Shown: positions 6,401 to 11,076 of the stretch, piece after piece | Layout of the letters: each line of letters starts with the position of its first letter | How positions within the stretch are numbered: the stretch's first letter is position 1 | Origin: a bacterium UBA3756 | GTDB lineage: Bacteria; Bacteroidota; Bacteroidia; Bacteroidales; Bacteroidaceae | Assembly: GCA_002371695.1 (NCBI GenBank) | Contig: DFGG01000009.1 | Coordinates: 2,950 to 14,025, forward strand | Length of the DNA: 11,076 nt | Reading direction: 5' to 3' | Made by a program: the position numbers and the translations under genes | The notes under the pieces: generated by a model | Told to the model about the DNA's origin: nothing | The model's input: only the letters and a program-made list of their open reading frames with translations | Databases searched by the model: none

Positions 6401-7987
6401 GGAGTCGATGGCCGGATTGGTCACCTGTGCAAACTGCTGACGGAAATAGTTGAAGAATATCTGCGGCTTCTCGGAGAGAACGGCCAGTGGCGTGTCGTTG
6501 CCCATCGAGGCTGTCGGTTCCTGTCCGTTGACGGCCATCGGGGCTATCGTCGACATGATATCCTCTGCACCATAGCCGAACATCTTCTCTTTCTGCAACA
6601 GATGCTCCACGGCATTCTCCACATGACGTCCCGACTTCAGTTTCTCCAGTTGGATGCGGTTGGTGGAGAGCCACTGCCGATAAGGATGCTCTGCTGCCAA
6701 CTGCTGCTTGATTTCGCCATTATAGTAGATCTTTCCTTCCTGGGTGTCTATCAGCAGAATCTTACCCGGCTGCAGACGGCCTTTCTCGGCTATCTCCGTC
6801 GGCTCGAAATCCATCACACCTACCTCGGAGGCCACTACCATGGTGTCGTTTTTCGTAATGGTATAGCGTGCCGGGCGCAGACCATTCCTGTCGAGCATGC
6901 CACCGGCAAAGCGCCCGTCGGAGAACAACAGTGCTGCCGGGCCGTCCCAGGGTTCCATCAGGATGGAGTGGTATTCGTAGAAGGCCTTCAGGTCTTCCGA
7001 GATGGGGTTCTTGTCGTTGAAACTTTCAGGCACCAGTACACTCATGGCGTGAGGCAGCGACAATCCCGACATCATCAGGAACTCCAGCACATTGTCGAGT
7101 GAGGCAGAGTCCGACATCCCCGGCTGCACAATTGGGGCGATGTCAGAGGGGAGAGGTGAGTGGTGAGAGGTAAGAGCCGTACTCTCCCCTCTTAAAAGCA
7201 CACTCTCCCTGGCTTGCATCCAGCCACGGTTACCACGAATGGTGTTTATCTCACCGTTGTGCGCCAACAGACGGAAGGGCTGTGCCAACGACCACGTTGG
7301 GAATGTGTTTGTGCTGAAACGTGAGTGAACCAATGCCAGGCCACTCGTGAAATAGGGATTTGTCAGGTCGGGGTAATACTGTCGCACTTGCATCGACGAG
7401 AGCATTCCCTTATATATAATATTTGTGTTGCTCAGCGAACAGATATAAAAGTCCTTATGGTCTATCCTCCGTTCTATCTTCTTTCTTATAATATATAAGG
7501 TTCGCGAGAAGGTGTCTACCTTGTCATCGCTGACACCCGTAACAAACACCTGCTTGATGTCCGGCTCCGTACTCAGGGCCGACTCTCCGAGGCACTCCGG
7601 GTTCGTCGGCACCGTACGGAGATGCATCAACTGCAGGCCTTCACGCTCTATCTCCTCAATCATGACACTCAGGATGCGTTGTTGGGCGTCTTTCTCTTTC
7701 GGCAGGAACACCAGACCTGTGCCATATTTTCCTTTCTCCGGAACAGGGATGCCCTGCAACAGTATAAACTCGTGGGGTATCTGCAGCATGATACCGGCAC
7801 CATCACCGTCCTTACCAATCTCCGCGCCACGGTGCCGCATGTTCTCCAGCACCCGTAACGCATTGTCTACCAGTTCGTGACTCTTATTGCCATGAATATT
7901 CACCACCATACCTACACCACAGGCGTCGTGTTCGTACTCATTCTGATAGAGTCCCTTCTTGGTTGTCGTCTGTTTACTTTTTGTCAT
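3452..7987 (-). CDS. gltB: Glutamate synthase, large subunit (GltB)
   Basis: Large (alpha) subunit of glutamate synthase, the cytoplasmic enzyme that turns glutamine plus 2-oxoglutarate into two glutamates. At 1511 residues it is full length. Cys23 (in HDACGVG) is the predicted N-terminal nucleophile after removal of a short propeptide. The class II glutaminase domain covers roughly 23-420, with HNGEINT ending at 249. A central linking domain follows. The FMN-binding synthase domain spans roughly 800-1180, with AMSFGALS at 877-884 and SNTGEGGED from 902. The 3Fe-4S ligands are Cys1122, Cys1128 and Cys1133. The C-terminal glycine-rich beta-helix (GXGXG) domain lies at about 1260-1470. Transcription is probably from a -7 box at 8026-8019 and continues into gltD. 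One oddity is at residues about 265-282, where a degenerate heptamer repeat is translated as a Ser/His/Pro-rich stretch between the HNGEINT loop and the SDSASLDN motif. From memory, this interval is some seven residues longer than in E. coli or Azospirillum GltB. The frame stays open. Confidence 0.98.
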   Translation of the reverse strand: MTKSKQTTTKKGLYQNEYEHDACGVGMVVNIHGNKSHELVDNALRVLENMRHRGAEIGKDGDGAGIMLQIPHEFILLQGIPVPEKGKYGTGLVFLPKEKDAQQRILSVMIEEIEREGLQLMHLRTVPTNPECLGESALSTEPDIKQVFVTGVSDDKVDTFSRTLYIIRKKIERRIDHKDFYICSLSNTNIIYKGMLSSMQVRQYYPDLTNPYFTSGLALVHSRFSTNTFPTWSLAQPFRLLAHNGEINTIRGNRGWMQARESVLLRGESTALTSHHSPLPSDIAPIVQPGMSDSASLDNVLEFLMMSGLSLPHAMSVLVPESFNDKNPISEDLKAFYEYHSILMEPWDGPAALLFSDGRFAGGMLDRNGLRPARYTITKNDTMVVASEVGVMDFEPTEIAEKGRLQPGKILLIDTQEGKIYYNGEIKQQLAAEHPYRQWLSTNRIQLEKLKSGRHVENAVEHLLQKEKMFGYGAEDIMSTIAPMAVNGQEPTASMGNDTPLAVLSEKPQIFFNYFRQQFAQVTNPAIDSIREELVMSLTEYIGRVGTGILNPDETNCKMVRLPHPILNNTQLDILCNIRYKGFNTIKLPILFDGKKGGDGLRDAIDALCHQAEKSVDEGYNYIILTDRDVDASHVAIPSLLAVSAVHHYLISVGKRVQTALIVESGEIRETMHAALLLGYGASALCPYMTFAILDDLVKRHQIQEDYATAEANYIKAVKKGLLKIMAKMGISTIRSYRGAKIFESIGLSEGLLKTYFGTEVSTIGGIGLDKIARDAIAFHAAAYAHADSAADFLPNQGQFHWRKDGIRHAWNPETIAMLQLATRTGNYDKFKEFSRLVDQKEHPIFIRDFLGFKKHPIDVSKVEPVESIVKHFVAGAMSFGALSKEAHEAICLAMNKLGARSNTGEGGEDSERFHSAIDGISLSSKTKQVASGRFGVTTEYLVNAEEIQIKVAQGAKPGEGGQLPGFKVDEVIAKTRHSIPGISLISPPPHHDIYSIEDLAQLIFDLKNVNPKAAISVKLVAESGVGTIAAGVAKAKADLIIISGAEGGTGASPASSMRFAGISPEIGLSETQQTLVRNGLRSGVRLQVDGQIKTGRDIVLMALMGAEEFGFGTAALIVLGCVMMRKCNLNTCPMGVATQNPELRKHFIGRYEYLVNYFTFLAQEVREYLAEMGFEKLADIVGRTDLIEERSEDSAVRQLDFSRLLFKEEGCLRFTGDIRKPSVPLGMQGTVIDEQMLSAVSLPVAGDMQYPSTVSLDYAIKNTDRAVGAMLSGAIAKQYGQAGLPEDTVNVKFKGSAGQSFGAFLVHGVNFKLEGETNDYFAKGLSGGRIAILPPTRVNFAAEDNIIAGNTGLYGATSGELYINGKVGERFGVRNSGAIAVIEGAGDHCCEYMTGGRVVVLGETGRNFAAGMSGGVAYVWDKQHNFDYFCNMDMVEINLVEDSVGRKELHELIRQHYYYTGSKLARTMLDDWNRYVEDFIQVVPIEYKRVLQEEQMKKLHEKIADIQRDY
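7143..7177. repeat. Degenerate 7-bp tandem repeat inside gltB
   Basis: Read on the gltB coding strand, from 7177 down to 7143, there are five consecutive heptamers: GCTCTTA, CCTCTCA, CCACTCA, CCTCTCC and CCTCTGA (consensus CCTCTCA). The tract is translated in the gltB frame as about residues 271-282 (ALTSHHSPLPSD). The heptamer does not divide by three, so only changes of three units (21 bp, seven codons) keep the frame. Confidence 0.8.
7145..7192. repeat. Perfect 11-bp inverted repeat bracketing the gltB heptamer tract
   Basis: AGAGGGGAGAG at 7145-7155 is the exact reverse complement of CTCTCCCCTCT at 7182-7192, with a 26-bp spacer. The left arm overlaps the heptamer tract and the right arm lies just beyond it. 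The transcript could form a G+C-rich stem here inside the gltB message. The match is seen directly. Whether it is a remnant of an inserted element or simple low-complexity purine/pyrimidine sequence is not known. Confidence 0.75.
7408..7500. repeat. AT-rich inverted repeat within gltB
   Basis: CCTTATATAT at 7408-7417 is perfectly complementary to ATATATAAGG at 7491-7500. Allowing one mismatch extends the match to 13 of 14 bp (7408-7421 against 7487-7500). The arms bound a roughly 70-bp AT-rich patch in otherwise GC-richer gltB, encoding part of the glutaminase domain (about residues 163-194). The arms encode sensible protein sequence, so this may be chance or codon-driven. Confidence 0.5.
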
Positions 7988-8018
7988 ATTATCCTTACTT
8001 TAAGTTTCATTTTGCGTG

Positions 8019-8026
8019 CAAAATTA
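8019..8026 (-). promoter_or_regulatory. Bacteroidetes -7 promoter box for gltBD
   Basis: On the minus strand this reads TAATTTTG followed by CA, matching TAnnTTTG, 31 bp upstream of the gltB ATG. A convincing -33 element is not visible upstream, which could mean an activator is needed. The leader after this box would be short, roughly 20-25 nt. Confidence 0.65.
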
Positions 8027-8103
8027 CAGCTTTTCATGACATTATGCTACTATTTCCAGCTTCTTTCTATCAACTCCGTTTTACAAGATTATCATTAGAC
8101 AGG

Positions 8104-8128
8104 AATTTGGTTGAAATAGATTCAAATT
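8104..8128. repeat. Short inverted repeat in the gltB-dapF control region
   Basis: AATTTG (8104-8109) pairs with CAAATT (8123-8128). An overlapping, slightly offset dyad is TTGAA (8111-8115) with TTCAA (8121-8125). It is AT-rich and short, so chance is quite possible, but it lies between the two divergent promoters where an operator would be expected. Confidence 0.3.
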
Positions 8129-8145
8129 GTAAGTTTTATGGCATA

Positions 8146-8170
8146 TTTTACTTTCAATTTATAAGTAAAA
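8146..8170. repeat. Perfect 8-bp inverted repeat between the divergent promoters
   Basis: TTTTACTT (8146-8153) and AAGTAAAA (8163-8170) are exact reverse complements with a 9-bp spacer. The site is upstream of both predicted transcripts (about 57 bp before the dapF -7 box and 120 bp from the gltB one), so it would act as DNA, for example as a dimeric regulator site, not as an RNA hairpin of either mRNA. No regulator is identified. Confidence 0.4.
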
Positions 8171-8204
8171 GCGAAAATAAATGAAGAAAAAGTCCAGCAC
8201 GCTT

Positions 8205-8227
8205 ACGGTATCTTGACAAAATGCCGT
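8205..8227. repeat. Imperfect dyad abutting the dapF -7 box
   Basis: ACGGTAT (8205-8211) and ATGCCGT (8221-8227) are reverse complements at six of seven positions, separated by 9 bp. The right arm overlaps the first base of the dapF -7 element, so a protein bound here would be placed to control dapF. It is short and imperfect. Confidence 0.35.
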
Positions 8228-8234
8228 ACCTTTG
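8227..8234 (+). promoter_or_regulatory. Bacteroidetes -7 promoter box for dapF-dapL-glnN
   Basis: TACCTTTG followed by CA matches TAnnTTTG, 49 bp upstream of the dapF ATG, and is identical to the nhaD box. A TTG at 8213-8215 is only 11 bp upstream, too near for a standard -33 element, and no other -33 candidate is obvious. Confidence 0.65.
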
Positions 8235-8283
8235 CACCGTGAATCAGACAGATAATCAGCAATAGCGATAAAAACGAAGCAAT

Positions 8284-9099
8284 ATGACAACAACAGTACG
8301 TTTCACCAAGATGCATGGGGCAGGCAACGACTACATCTATGTAGACAATACCTTATTTAATATACCCGACCCCGCCAAGGCTGCCATCCTATGGAGTGAC
8401 CGCCACAAGGGCATCGGAAGCGACGGACTGGTACTGATCGGTTCATCCCCCGTACCCGAGGCCGACTTCTCCATGAGGATATTCAATGCCGACGGATCGG
8501 AGGCCATGATGTGCGGCAATGCTTCGCGTTGTATCGGGAAATACCTTTTTGAAAGAGGAATAACAACACAGACACAAATAAGATTACTCACCCTGTCGGG
8601 GGTCAGGACCCTCGAACTGCACGTGAACTCCCCTAAGCATGTCAACAGCGTCACTGTCGACATGGGCGAGCCCCTGTTCGACGTTCCGCAGCAGTTCCTG
8701 CCCAACCGCGGCCTCAGCCAGGGCACTTTCGTATCGATGGGCAATCCCCACTACGTCATTTTCACCGACAATGTCAATCTGGTAGAACAAAAAGGCTCCA
8801 CACTTGAAAACCATCCCGCTTTCCCACAACGGTGCAATATCGAGTTTGCACAGATATTACCCGACGGCAGCATCCGCACCCGGGTATGGGAACGGGGCAG
8901 CGGTATCACCATGGCTTGCGGCACGGGAGCCTGTGCAACAGCCGTTGCCGCCTGTCTGACGGGGCGCGCCTCACGGAAGAGCAGCATCATCATGGACGGG
9001 GGAACACTCGACATCGAATGGCGAGAAACCGACGGTCATGTCTACATGACGGGGCCAGCCTCGTTCGCCTTCGATGGTGAGGCAACACTACCGGATTGA
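8284..9099 (+). CDS. dapF: Diaminopimelate epimerase (DapF)
   Basis: Cytoplasmic cofactor-independent epimerase that converts LL-diaminopimelate to meso-diaminopimelate, the precursor of lysine and the peptidoglycan cross-link residue. At 271 residues it is normal length. The two-base mechanism cysteines are both present: Cys77 in MMCGNASRC and Cys212 in [12 protein letters not shown]. Other family motifs are [11 protein letters not shown] (7-17), KGIGSDGL (42-49), FNADGSEA (67-74), SMGNPHYV (151-158) and [10 protein letters not shown] (200-209). The two halves each hold one catalytic cysteine, as expected of the duplicated DapF fold. The ATG at 8284 directly precedes the conserved N-terminal strand. 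It is the first gene of a probable dapF-dapL-glnN transcript; dapL follows after 48 bp and supplies its substrate. Confidence 0.97.
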   Translation: MTTTVRFTKMHGAGNDYIYVDNTLFNIPDPAKAAILWSDRHKGIGSDGLVLIGSSPVPEADFSMRIFNADGSEAMMCGNASRCIGKYLFERGITTQTQIRLLTLSGVRTLELHVNSPKHVNSVTVDMGEPLFDVPQQFLPNRGLSQGTFVSMGNPHYVIFTDNVNLVEQKGSTLENHPAFPQRCNIEFAQILPDGSIRTRVWERGSGITMACGTGACATAVAACLTGRASRKSSIIMDGGTLDIEWRETDGHVYMTGPASFAFDGEATLPD

Positions 9100-9147
9100 A
9101 AAGGAAAAGAGCAAACTTCAATAACCAACATAAATAACATAGAATAT

Positions 9148-10377
9148 ATGGCACTGGTAAACGACCACTTCCTCAAACTGCCGAACAACTATCTGTTCGC
9201 CGATATCGCCAAGAAGGTGAATGCCTTCAAGGCGACACATCCCAAGAGCGATGTCATCTCCCTGGGCATCGGCGATGTCACCCAGCCACTGGCTCCGGCC
9301 GTCATTGAGGCCATCCACAAAGCAGCCGACGAACTGGGCTCTGCTGAGACATTCAGAGGCTACGGCCCCGAACAAGGCTACGACTTCCTGCGGGAAGCTA
9401 TCCTCAAGCACGACTTCCTGCCGCGGGGCATCCATCTCGACATCAACGAGGTGTTTATCAACGACGGAGCTAAGTCGGACACGGGCAATATCCAGGAACT
9501 GATCCGTTGGGACAACTCCATCGGCGTGACAGACCCCATCTATCCCGTCTATATCGACTCCAACGTGATGATAGGACGCGCAGGTATCCAGAAGGACGGA
9601 CGCTGGTCGAATGTCACCTACATGCCCTGCACGGCAGAGAACGGATTCATTCCTGAACTGCCCGATCATCGTGTAGACGTCATCTACCTCTGCTACCCCA
9701 ACAACCCTACGGGAACAGTCATCTCGAAACAGGAACTGCGCAAGTGGGTGAACTACGCCTTGAAGAACGATGCGCTCATCTTCTATGATGCCGCCTACGA
9801 GGCTTACATCCAGGACAGCGCCATCCCCCACTCCATCTACGAGATCAAGGGTGCCCGCAAGTGTGCTATCGAGTTCCACAGCTACTCCAAGACGGCCGGC
9901 TTTACCGGTGTGCGCTGTGGCTACACGATTGTACCGAAAGACCTGACCGCAGCCACCCTGACGGGAGAGCGCATCCCCCTGAACCCGCTGTGGAACAGGA
10001 GACAGTCCACTAAGTTCAACGGTACCAGCTATATCTCGCAGCGTGCTGCCGAAGCCATCTACACCCCGGAAGGCAAACAGCAAGTCAGGGAGACCATCGC
10101 CTATTACATGAAGAATGCCCACCACATGTTGTCCACGCTGCAGAGTTACGGCTTCGAATGCTACGGTGGCAAGAATGCGCCCTATATCTGGATGCGCACC
10201 CCCGAGACCTCCGGTTCGTGGCAGTTCTTCGAGGAGATGCTCTATGGAGCCCACGTGGTCTGCACCCCCGGCGTTGGCTTCGGCCCCTCTGGCGAGGGCT
10301 ACGTGCGCTTCACCGCCTTCAGTTCACACGAAGCAACTGACGAAGCTCTGGAAAGAATCAGGAAATGGATCAAATAA
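9148..10377 (+). CDS. dapL: LL-diaminopimelate aminotransferase (DapL)
   Basis: PLP-dependent class I/II aminotransferase that makes LL-diaminopimelate directly from tetrahydrodipicolinate with glutamate as amino donor. This is the one-step DapL route that replaces the acyl-intermediate DapD/DapC/DapE branch. At 409 residues it matches the family. PLP-site residues visible are Asn186 (in CYPNNPTGT), Asp214 and Tyr217 (YDAAYEAY), Ser245 and the Schiff-base Lys248 ([15 protein letters not shown]), with Arg256 close by. Arg388 in GYVRFTAF is the substrate carboxylate contact. The N-terminal [11 protein letters not shown] and the [10 protein letters not shown] segment (69-78) are typical of DapL and not of aspartate aminotransferases. 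Adjacency to dapF, which acts on its product, supports the call. The spacer before the ATG is A-rich with no strong Shine-Dalgarno. The glnN start follows after 28 bp. Confidence 0.97.
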   Translation: MALVNDHFLKLPNNYLFADIAKKVNAFKATHPKSDVISLGIGDVTQPLAPAVIEAIHKAADELGSAETFRGYGPEQGYDFLREAILKHDFLPRGIHLDINEVFINDGAKSDTGNIQELIRWDNSIGVTDPIYPVYIDSNVMIGRAGIQKDGRWSNVTYMPCTAENGFIPELPDHRVDVIYLCYPNNPTGTVISKQELRKWVNYALKNDALIFYDAAYEAYIQDSAIPHSIYEIKGARKCAIEFHSYSKTAGFTGVRCGYTIVPKDLTAATLTGERIPLNPLWNRRQSTKFNGTSYISQRAAEAIYTPEGKQQVRETIAYYMKNAHHMLSTLQSYGFECYGGKNAPYIWMRTPETSGSWQFFEEMLYGAHVVCTPGVGFGPSGEGYVRFTAFSSHEATDEALERIRKWIK

Positions 10378-10405
10378 CAACACAAACACCAAAATAATTA
10401 AGATT

Positions 10406-11076
10406 ATGGCAAATTTAAGATTTCAGGTCGTAGGCGAGGCTTTCAAGAAGAAGCCCCTCGACGTCAAGGCACCCAGTGAGAGACCTTATGAGTATTTCGG
10501 CAAGAAGGTCTTCAACCGTGAGAAGATGTACAAGTACCTGCCGAAGGATATCTATGAGAAGATGATCGATGTCATCGACAATGGTGCTCGTCTGGACCGC
10601 AGCGTGGCCGACAGCGTAGCTGCCGGTATGAAGCAGTGGGCCACAGAGAACGGCGTGACCCACTATACCCACTGGTTCCAGCCCCTGACCGAAGGCACTG
10701 CAGAAAAGCACGACTCGTTCATCGAGCACGACGGTAAGGGAGGCATGGTCGAGGAATTCACCGGCAAGCTGCTCGTACAGCAGGAGCCCGACGCCTCATC
10801 GTTCCCCTCAGGCGGTATCCGCAGCACTTTCGAGGCACGCGGCTATTCGGCATGGGATCCCACCTCACCGGTGTTCATCATCGACGACACACTCTGCATC
10901 CCTACCGTCTTTATCAGTTATAGCGGCGAAGCCCTCGACTACAAGGCACCGCTGCTTCGTGCCCTGCATGCCGTCAACGTCGCTGCCACAGAGGTGTGCC
11001 ACTATTTCGACCCAAGCGTCAGGAAGGTGACGAGCAACCTCGGCTGGGAACAGGAGTATTTCCTCGTCGACGAGGG
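10406..11076 (+). CDS. glnN: Glutamine synthetase type III, N-terminal part (runs off the right edge)
   Basis: Type III glutamine synthetase (GSIII), which makes glutamine from glutamate, ammonium and ATP in the cytoplasm. Only 223 codons are present, against about 730 in the family. Recognisable GSIII features are the N-terminal [13 protein letters not shown], the [15 protein letters not shown] segment (about 22-36), the [19 protein letters not shown] block (about 85-103), the [15 protein letters not shown] segment (about 133-147), and [10 protein letters not shown] (213-222), where Glu215 and Glu217 begin the metal-binding ExE site. The ATP site and the C-terminal extension lie outside the window. 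The ATG at 10406 is 28 bp past the dapL stop, with an A/T-rich leader and no evident promoter box, so read-through from dapF is likely. Its product feeds the divergent gltBD enzyme, completing a GS-GOGAT cycle. Confidence 0.96.
   Translation, partial: MANLRFQVVGEAFKKKPLDVKAPSERPYEYFGKKVFNREKMYKYLPKDIYEKMIDVIDNGARLDRSVADSVAAGMKQWATENGVTHYTHWFQPLTEGTAEKHDSFIEHDGKGGMVEEFTGKLLVQQEPDASSFPSGGIRSTFEARGYSAWDPTSPVFIIDDTLCIPTVFISYSGEALDYKAPLLRALHAVNVAATEVCHYFDPSVRKVTSNLGWEQEYFLVDE

Larger units (their letters stand above)
7988..8283. other. Divergent gltB / dapF control region
   Basis: This is a 296-bp AT-rich spacer between the divergent gltB and dapF starts. It contains a -7 promoter box near each end (8026-8019 on the minus strand, 8227-8234 on the plus strand) and three short inverted repeats between them. 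I see no ORF of credible length, no tRNA and no recognisable riboswitch; in particular nothing resembling a lysine riboswitch. Its position between the GOGAT operon and a dapF-dapL-glnN run makes it the likely place for nitrogen-responsive regulation, but no known operator is recognised. Confidence 0.6.

Noticed and set aside
5324..7102. A 592-codon open frame on the plus strand, antisense to gltB
   Set aside because: It lies in exact antiparallel codon register with gltB, where a stop would need sense codons TTA, CTA or TCA. These are simply not used by gltB over this stretch. The predicted protein is His/Arg/Leu-rich with no recognisable family, and has no promoter or ribosome site.
7145..7192. 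An insertion sequence or complete miniature transposon in gltB
   Set aside because: No transposase is present, no target-site duplication can be defined, and the gltB frame is intact. Only the inverted repeat itself is supported.
8213..8218. TTGACA, an exact match to the E. coli sigma70 -35 box, upstream of dapF
   Set aside because: There is no TATAAT-like hexamer 16-18 bp downstream, and Bacteroidetes primary sigma uses the TAnnTTTG type element, which is present at 8227-8234 but only 11 bp from this TTG.
8235..8283. A riboswitch or attenuator in the dapF leader
   Set aside because: The leader after the -7 box is only about 50 bp, too short for a lysine riboswitch, and holds no stable hairpin or leader peptide that I can see.
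9118..10254. A 378-codon open frame on the minus strand over dapL
   Set aside because: It is in antiparallel codon register with dapL, which has all its PLP-site residues. The antisense product is Val/Gly/Asp-rich without known motifs.
1..11076. A previously undescribed multi-gene system
   Set aside because: All seven coding regions belong to well-known families with intact diagnostic residues over the part present, and no orphan gene of unknown function lies between them.

Overview
The window looks like a chromosome segment from a Bacteroidales bacterium, most likely of the Prevotella group. All seven genes are Bacteroidetes-type housekeeping genes. The upstream regions carry the Bacteroidetes -7 promoter element (TAnnTTTG) and no strong Shine-Dalgarno sites. 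Coding DNA is moderately GC-rich and the short intergenic stretches are AT-rich. The genus is an inference from general character, not from a marker gene.

Layout: (1) 1-521, minus strand: the first 173 codons of a rhamnulokinase (rhaB), running off the left edge. (2) 522-717: a divergent promoter region with a 7-bp tandem repeat. (3) 718-2073, plus strand: a NhaD-type Na+/H+ antiporter. Its stop codon overlaps that of the convergent gltD. (4) 2070-7987, minus strand: gltB then gltD, the two subunits of glutamate synthase (GOGAT), forming a two-gene operon. (5) 7988-8283: a 296-bp AT-rich divergent control region with a promoter at each end. (6) 8284-11076, plus strand: dapF, dapL and the start of a type III glutamine synthetase gene (glnN), closely spaced and probably co-transcribed; glnN runs off the right edge.

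Function: glutamine synthetase fixes ammonium into glutamine, and GltBD moves the amide nitrogen to 2-oxoglutarate to give glutamate. DapL uses glutamate as amino donor to make LL-diaminopimelate, and DapF epimerises it to meso-diaminopimelate for peptidoglycan and lysine. The right three quarters of the window is therefore a nitrogen-assimilation and diaminopimelate cluster built around one divergent control region. The nhaD and rhaB genes are unrelated neighbours.

I found no undescribed multi-gene system, mobile element, CRISPR array or RNA gene. The most interesting signal is small: three unrelated tandem repeats, all with a 7-bp unit. One lies just upstream of the nhaD -7 box, one in the gltB-gltD spacer, and one inside the gltB reading frame, where it appears to add about seven residues to the glutaminase domain and is bracketed by a perfect 11-bp inverted repeat.
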